A stretch of 64,000 bases of DNA from Mycteria americana (Eukaryota; Chordata; Aves; Ciconiiformes; Ciconiidae), in the NCBI RefSeq assembly GCF_035582795.1, contig NC_134366.1, positions 111,032,256-111,096,255 on the forward strand, given 5' to 3'. A program made the position numbers and the translations under genes. Positions 57,660 to 64,000 of the stretch are shown piece after piece. The stretch's first letter is position 1, and every line of letters starts with the position of its first letter. The notes beneath the pieces were generated by a model. That model had not been told where the DNA came from. It did no database searches and saw nothing but the letters and a program-made list of their open reading frames with translations.

Positions 57660-60600
57660 GTCACCGGTGATGCGCAATTTTGTCATGTGCCCAACACAGC
57701 AATGAAGAGGAGACCAACTTGCTATTGTCATCGTGCTCTCGGCAGTAATTCAAACGTTTCAGCAATTTAATAGGGTAGGAATTAATACAGTTAGTCCAGG
57801 ATTATTTTTACTGCCCTTGATGTTGCTTGCTTTAATTCAACTTCTACTAATTAATTTCCATCAAGCATAATTCTCAGTTAAAATGAGAATAGGAATATAG
57901 CTTCCTTAAGGAATACAGGAATATAATGTGAAATAGTGACATTTTAATATATACAGGAAGCAAAGTTTCTCTGATGCAGAGGGTTTTTTCAAGGGAAAAT
58001 TGCTATGGGACAGAGAGACATTTAGATACATATTTTACAGAGGATGGACTAGATTTAACTCTGTTAGTCTGAAGAACCTTGAAGTTTAGGAAAATCTAAA
58101 ACTGGCTTTGAATTTTGCAGCTAGCAACAGATTGTTATTAAAGGCTAAAGCCCCTGATCCTAAAACACCTAGGCTTTTATCTTTTACTGAATCCAAGCTT
58201 TCTGGGTCAATTCTTTATCTGTTCTGAAGATGTCTATGTATATCTGTGTATGTATACAGGTACATACAGGAAGGGATGTGTACACACACACACAGATTTA
58301 CCAGACTTGTCCAACTTTTCACTCCTACTAAAGTCAGTGGGGTATTTGAAAGTTCAGAGACTGAACAACTAGATACAAGCCCTTTTCCCTGTCTGAGTGC
58401 TATATCAAAATATTTTGGGAAGACAGGGCTTTATTCCCTTCAAATGCCTCCTGTGGGATTTACCATAAAGTGAAACTGGTAAGCAGTCTAGCATGTCATG
58501 CAGCTTGCGTTTGCTTCATTAGGTTCTGTTCACATTGCACTTTTATTTTTTATTAAAACTGTTAAAAAATTTATTAAAACTATCTTAAAACCTATTATTT
58601 TTTCTTAGTCTGTTTCTTCTTATTCCATAATTTCAAAGCAGCAGACACCCGTGTGTTAAAGGTAGAATTGCACTTGCTATGTGTAGCAGCTGTTCCCAAA
58701 CAAAAGGGAAGGATGTGGGCTCCTTACACACCCCAAAGTCCAGCGAATTTTAGCTGGTACCTTGGGAGGAAATGAAAAGCGCACTCAGAAACCTACAGGT
58801 GCTGCCTGCTGGGCTAACTACCCCGGCCCACCTGCCAAGGAGGCAGTGGAAGCATATGGCTGGGGTGAAAATGGGGACAGGACTGTTCCTTTCAGCAACC
58901 ATTTCCATTTAGATCACCTTATCCATCATATCACATTGCATCCTTAAGGTGCAGGCAGACATGTGGCATGGACGGCTCTGCCCCCAGCGTCCCAGAGCGC
59001 CTGGCCCTGCAACACGCCTCCCTGCAGCAGCTCTACCAGCGCGCCTGCTGGCATCCTCAGGCCTTTCTGACCCGTCTGAAAATAATCTCGGCAAAGACCA
59101 GCTTTACAGTTTTCTGCCCTGTTAGTGAGTTGAGAAAACTCCCTGGGCAGCGAGACGTATCTTTCACTGGGGGAAGGGACTGGACTAGGCAGGCAAGACC
59201 AAGAGGAGAACAGGGAGGTGATGGTGGAGGAGGAGGAGGAGGGAACGAACATGCTTGTTTCTTTCAGTAGCAATTAGAGCAGCTCAGCTATGACACCTAA
59301 CCAGACCTGAAGTCTCCATACTTTGTTCCTAGCTCAAAGTCAGGAGTAGTTAAGATTTGTTTTCAGGACTCTCGTTAAAACACAAATGAGACATAGAGAG
59401 AATTTCATGGACATGAAATAATAATACATAATATCCTTTGGGGAATGCTGACGCACAGAGAAGTCAAGATCCACACTTTAAAAATTAAAGTGTAAAATAG
59501 ATATAGTTTTGGTAGTGCCTAAACTATTACCCAGGGACAGCTTAGGTGCAGGGAGATATTCTGATGCCTGAGTTTCCCCTACCATCTGCGTCCCTTCTCC
59601 ACATGGGACACATCTCTCCATCTCGGTATTGCACCAGACATGGCTGTGGCAGACGTGCAGTTTTTCCGCCTAGGTGGCAGCAGCCGCTGATGAAGGTTGG
59701 CTGTGTTCAAGCCTGGCTGGTACTCCCTGCAGGGGGACGGCCGAGTAACTCTCCCGCTTGCCCTTCCCCACCTATGGTCCTAGGAATTTCAAGATGAACA
59801 CCCAAAAGTGATCAGAGACAGCTTCTGAAAGACTGTATCAGACTGAGAAATAGGATTAAAAGTTTTCAGTTCCTAGTTGCCCAGTCTGTCTTTCCCGCTT
59901 GCTCCGTTCCCAAGAAACAGACTGTATCGCCAGTGCCTCAATAGGAAGCCTCCTCTCGGTAAAAGGATCAGGGGGAAACAAAGCAAGTATAAAAAGGATG
60001 GCCACAGACAGCCTCTGCAGGTGAAGAAATGAGATGGCGGAGAGAGAGAGCAGAACACACTAACGACAGAAGATGTGGCTAGTGATAACGATTCAGCCTC
60101 TGAGACTCTTTGGAGATAAAAGGGGTTTTGCTCTTCCCCCTCCCCACTGCCAGTCTCTAGAAAGCTGTAGTATTTTCAGCAATGTTTTTATCTTTCTATT
60201 TGCTTTTCTGCCATAGCCTGCCGCCTACTTAGAAGCTGTATTTTGAGCCCTGCTCTGCCATGTAGGGGAGAACTGTACTATAGCCATGCAAGAGGTGTGG
60301 ATAGCAGCAAGTTTGCTGCACCTGCGCTCATCCCCTCGCTGTTTTGAGAGTTAAAATTTGATCACGTCAATAGACACATCTTTCTTTTTAATGACTTGTA
60401 CAGGGAGATATTTTTCATTAAGCTGGACATGATGGTACAGAACATATATCCCTGAACTCAGCTCTCCAACAGTGAACTTTCCCCTATTGCATTAATTTAC
60501 TAACAAAATGCACACCAGAGCAACTTAGTTACACAAGATGTGCATTAAAATAAATCTATTGAATTATTCTGCAGTTCTCCCATCTATGGGCCAGATTCTG

Positions 60601-61080
60601 CTATTCTTACTCATTTGGGTAAATAATTTACCCTCCGAGTGGTTTCATTAACTGCAATTCATCTTCCTGCTATGGGATTGCAAGTAGCTTGAGGTAACCA
60701 TCCACGTAAGGGAAAGAAGATGAATCTGGTCCTTTTTCATCATACCTGACAGTAAACTTGAATCAGATACCCTCATTACATTGGGCTGTACTTTAGAATA
60801 TGAATTTTCCCTTTGAAAACTGTGATGGTGAGATGCTATCAAGTGGGAGTCAAGGGAGAAAAAAGTGAATGCAGTGGTCTAAACAGAGACAGGGAACAGA
60901 GACAGTCGGCACCTGGACTGAGGAAAGGATGCCAGGATCTCGCTTGCCTCCCAGGAACAAACATCTGGGTCTTTGACCCCTTAGGAACGTTAACAAAGTC
61001 AAATATCTTAGAGACTGTCGCATGGAGCTGACCCGTCCTCAAAGAGGGACGTAGCCACAGATAACTCCCTCTGCCAGAGG
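57660..61080. other. Spacer upstream of DIPK1C, nothing recognised
   Basis: It contains a short CA repeat (about 58278-58293) and a GGA repeat (about 59223-59242). No exon was recognised. The open frames at 58909-59273 lie in a moderately GC-rich stretch without family signatures. Confidence 0.55.
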
Positions 61081-61800
61081 GCAGGGAGGCAGTTTATGGT
61101 CCCCAGCCCCCTTGGACCCGGTACACCCTGCCCTGGTTTGGCAACCTGTTCAGCGGGGCTGGCTTTCTCCGCTGGCTGCCGAGGCAGCCAAGGCACGGGG
61201 TGCCGGGCAGGAGGCAGCCGCATCCCCGCGGCCGGGACAAGGGGCGGGCAGGGAGGCTGGGGCAGCTGCTGGGGAGCCAAGGGGTGACCCCCACGGGGGG
61301 CCTGGAGGGTGCGATAGCGAATGGGCGCCTGGGCCGCTTCTCTCTCTTCCTCCTCTAGCCCCGGGCGGGTACAACTGCAGAAGTTACTCCAGAATAAGCA
61401 CCTTCCCCCCCGGCCATTTGACGGGAGGCGAAGCTTTCACCGGGAGGAACGTCCGTCTCCAGGCTGCCTCTTTCAAAGTGGAAAGGGAAGGGGGGGGGGG
61501 GTTCCCACAGCAGCCTCCAGCACCGTTCAAAACCCCTTTTATTCTCGGGTGAGAAACTCAGAGGGGGGAGGCGGGGGGGCGCGGGCAGAAGCCGCCAAGA
61601 GGCTGCAGGGGCCGCTTGGCACCGGGGCGAGCAGACAAAAGCCGGCGGAACTACGTGGCTTCAATTCAAAAGGGGCGCTCCGGGCTCCGTAAGGGCAGCA
61701 CCGGCCCGGGGAGGCGGGCGGCGGCGGGGGCGGGAGCGGGGCCGGTGCCGCGGCGGCGGGCAGCGCGGCGGCGGGGCGGGGGGGCGGCGGGCGCTTGGCG

Positions 61801-61878
61801 ATGGAGCGGGACAAGCCTGCGGGGGGGGGAGCGCGGCGGCCGCCGCCGCTGCCGCTCGCTCGGGGCCGCAGCGCCTGA
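61801..61878 (+). other. Upstream ORF in the DIPK1C 5' leader
   Basis: ATG at 61801 in the context GGCG-ATG-G (G at -3 and +4) opens a 25-codon frame ending in TGA at 61876-61878. This is 32 nt before the main ATG. If it lies in the mRNA, it should depress or tune DIPK1C translation by requiring reinitiation or leaky scanning. Its inclusion in the transcript is not proven. Confidence 0.5.
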
Positions 61879-61910
61879 AGCGGCCGCCCAAGCCCAGCCC
61901 GGGCGCGACG

Positions 61911-62093
61911 ATGAGGGGCATCCCGGGCTTAAAGCGGCTGCGGCTCAAAATCTGGCGGCGATGCACCCTGGTGCTCCTCCTGCTGTGGGCTGCCTGCTGG
62001 ATGGTGGTGAGCGCCTTGCTGTTCCTCCTGCACAGGAGCGTCTTCTCCGAGCGCTGCACGGACGAGAAAAGCCGCCGGATCCTGGCCAGGCTG
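61911..62093 (+). CDS. DIPK1C: DIPK1C (FAM69C) exon 1
   Basis: The DIPK1/FAM69 family comprises divergent protein-kinase-like type II membrane proteins of the endoplasmic reticulum, rich in luminal cysteines. This exon has 61 codons, starting MRGIPGLKRLRLKIWRRC. A basic, arginine-rich cytosolic tail is followed by a membrane segment at about residues 19-41 (LVLLLLWAACW through SALLFLL). The family-specific ERCTDEKSRRILARL follows, nearly identical to the mammalian exon. The donor is CTG|GTACGT, phase 0. The ATG has A at -3. Head-to-head placement beside CNDP2 matches human 18q22 order. Later exons with the kinase-like domain lie beyond the right edge. Confidence 0.88.
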
Positions 62094-62303
62094 GTACGTG
62101 CCCCGGCGGGACGCGGGGCATCCCCGGGGGCCGCCCGGCAGGATGAGGCGCCGGGCGTCCGTCAGGGCTGCGGTGAGCCGAGCGCCCGATTTCGGCCGCG
62201 CCGCCCGGGCGCTCCTGCCCGGCTCCGTCCCGCCGCGGGGCCGCAGCCCCGGCGCGCCCCCGGTGCGCCCGGGCGAGCGGCTGCCGGCGGCCCCGGCGCT
62301 GCC

Positions 62304-62361
62304 TCGGCGGGCGGGCGGGCGGGCGGGCACTGCCTCCCTCCCTCCCTCCCTCCCTCCCCGG
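62304..62361. repeat. GC-rich simple repeats (GGGC)n and (CTCC)n
   Basis: A run of about five GGGC units is followed by about six CTCC/CCCT units on the same strand. The G-run block could form a quadruplex. The tract is likely length-variable and prone to assembly error. Confidence 0.85.
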
Positions 62362-63286
62362 GGCGAGGGCAGGTGCAGGCAGCGGGCCGGCACCCGGCGT
62401 GGGGTGCGGGTGCGCTTCCCCGGCGCTTCGGAAGGGGCAGCTGGGCATCCCGCACGCTGCGAAGCGGGAGGAAACCTCCCTCCGGGTCTTTTGTGGCGTG
62501 GAGCCGCAAGGGTGTTTGTGCGAAAGTCGTCTTTCAGAAATGCCACACAGCTCGCAACGCCTCCTTTACGTCTGGCAGGGGCTGGCATTTAAGATGTAGT
62601 TATTCAAAATTCAAGAAAGGATTTGCGACTATTCATTAAAATCTCCCTAAAAAAAAAAGAAAAAGAAAGAGAAAAAGAAACTGATTTAGAATTGTGTAGG
62701 AAACACTTCGAGAAGAGGAGAAGCGTGGGTTAATGCTTTGAGTTTAATTTTGTTTCTTAATTAAGGTATTTATAGTGCCAATGCTTAGGTGGGAAGGGAG
62801 GAATCCGAATGGAAATTAAATCATCTGTTACTGCAGCAAGCAAAAACCGATCGCAGATTTCCCCTAAATTCTGTATAATAAAGGAAGAGAAACTATAGGC
62901 AGCGGTCCTGACAGTGCGTTTTTAATGGCAGTGAGATTCAGTTTCTTTACCCCAGCAGTCAGCTTGAAGCACAGCTGAGCTCTCAGGGTTGCAGCTGAGG
63001 GAATGAATCCTGCCCGTTCCTTACATGGCTGGGGAGAGCACAGAGGCGTGGAGCTGCAAGGAGCCACCGAGCTCAGGAAGGTCCAGGCCCTTGCCATCAC
63101 GCTCGCTAGTAAACAGATGGACGGAGACTTGTTGCTGTTCTTCAGTTTGGAGAGCATCAGGCACGACTTCAAAAGCCCAGGCAGGGATCAGATTTCAGGC
63201 ACAAGCTTGGAAAGGCGTCTCTGTCGCTGTGCGATAGCTCAGCTTCAGACCCCCCTTCCAGAGGAAGGCTAGCTGAGATTGCTGAG

Positions 63287-63334
63287 CTCATCCGTTTCCA
63301 TAGGTGAGTCCTCATCTGTTTCTGTAGGTGAGTC
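63287..63334 (+). repeat. 24-bp tandem duplication with twin splice-donor-like sites
   Basis: CTCATCCGTTTCCATAGGTG plus AGTC at 63287-63310 is followed directly by CTCATCTGTTTCTGTAGGTG plus AGTC. There are three mismatches. Each unit carries TAGGTGAGT, close to a consensus 5' splice site. It lies in DIPK1C intron 1. Confidence 0.8.
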
Positions 63335-64000
63335 TTCACTAGTATGGTTAAGGCTTGTAAGCGACAGTTTTCCCAGATGACGTTAGAAAGGGATCGTCCT
63401 TCTAGTGGAACGATTAGAAAATGAGCTCGTCTTCATCAGCCCTGAAATAAGTCTTTAGACATCTTCTGAGCACGGCACGAGTTTCGCAGTTATAGAAAGT
63501 GCAATTGATCTACGAAGCAAATAATCTGATAGCTTGAGTCTCGCGCCTTTTATTAAGCAAAATTCAACTTCCAAGAAAAACTATTTTACTAGTCTGTCAT
63601 ACTTTCAGTAGAAGATAAGAAGATGAGCTATTTTAAGCAAGTAGGTGAAAACTGCATGGTTGTATACCCTTGCAAGTGGTATTTCTGAAGGTTTATTTCC
63701 TTCTTCTGAGTAAAACATACATCTGTGCAGATGTGTACTGCACTGGGAAGGCTGAAGTAGCACTGGGCATTTTGCAGAGACCAACGTTAACTCTCCAAAA
63801 GATCACTTACTCTTTCCTAACACCGGTCTCATCTTCATTTACAGTGAACACACTAAATCACAGTGATCAATTTCTGTTTTCTCTGGAGAAATTAATTAAT
63901 TTTGATGCCTTCCAAAACCTTGCTCACTATTGCATTTACATAGGAGAAGTCCTTGATAACAGGGCAGGACTCAGTCTCAGGCCTGATCTACACAAAAGTG

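Larger units (their letters stand above)
61090..62420. promoter_or_regulatory. CpG island and DIPK1C promoter region
   Basis: A dense CpG region surrounds the DIPK1C first exon, with GC boxes such as GGGGCGGGG near 61770-61785. No TATA or CCAAT box was recognised, so dispersed initiation is likely. The start site cannot be placed. Many long overlapping open frames on both strands here are composition artefacts. Confidence 0.75.
62094..64000 (+). other. DIPK1C intron 1 (partial)
   Basis: GC-rich at its start, with simple repeats. It becomes AT-rich after about 62600, with an A/G-rich tract at 62648-62681. A 24-bp tandem duplication lies at 63287-63334. No second exon was recognised inside the window. 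Confidence 0.7.

Noticed and set aside
61539-62639. Several 100-240 codon frames around DIPK1C exon 1
   Set aside because: Only the frame from 61911 matches a known family, and it stops being coding at the 62093 donor. The rest is intron read-through or shadow frames.
1-64000. CRISPR arrays, operons, bacterial regulatory elements, tRNA or rRNA genes
   Set aside because: The sequence is vertebrate nuclear DNA. No spaced direct-repeat arrays or cloverleaf/rRNA signatures were seen.
1-64000. A previously undescribed multi-gene system
   Set aside because: All supported genes are known, conserved vertebrate genes in conserved order. The remaining DNA is spacer and common avian repeats.

Overview
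This window is vertebrate nuclear DNA, almost certainly from a bird. It has spliced genes with GT-AG introns, two CpG islands, CR1 retroposons with the typical ATTCTATG terminal repeats, and copies of an avian endogenous-retrovirus LTR family. All homology statements come from recognising translated exons by eye; no database search was run.

Three protein-coding genes are supported. (1) Left edge, minus strand: five exons (754-7143) of CNDP1, the secreted carnosine dipeptidase paralog. The 3' half of the gene lies beyond base 1, and the exon carrying the upstream start codon was not found. (2) Centre, minus strand: a complete CNDP2 (cytosolic non-specific dipeptidase). It has eleven coding exons between 39206 and 27215 and a non-coding first exon in a CpG island at about 41.4-42.2 kb. 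The exons join in phase into 475 codons plus a stop, and the metal and catalytic residues fall at H99, D101, D132, E166, E167, D195, H228 and H445. (3) Right edge, plus strand: exon 1 of DIPK1C (FAM69C), at 61911-62093 in a second CpG island. The order DIPK1C-CNDP2-CNDP1, with DIPK1C head-to-head to CNDP2, matches the mammalian arrangement.

The two dipeptidase genes are a tandem duplication. Four consecutive internal exons have identical lengths (144, 163, 89 and 201 nt) and phases in both. CNDP2 intron 5 appears to use a GC donor, whereas the paralogous CNDP1 intron uses GT.

The spacer from 7.1 to 26.6 kb contains no recognisable gene. It should hold the CNDP1 promoter and first exon, and it has small inverted and tandem repeats. 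The CNDP2-DIPK1C spacer (42.2-61 kb) is the mobile-element zone. It holds a solo LTR beside a 76-bp duplication, a three-level nest (old CR1 interrupted by an LTR, itself interrupted by a younger CR1), another degraded CR1, and two copies of a GC-rich repeat. A third LTR with a perfect 5-bp target-site duplication lies in a CNDP1 intron. The best leads are the CNDP1 leader and start question, the GC-AG intron, the GCACC pentamer array in the CNDP2 5' region, a 17-bp hairpin at 57.5 kb, and a strong upstream ORF in DIPK1C. I found no sign of a new multi-gene system.
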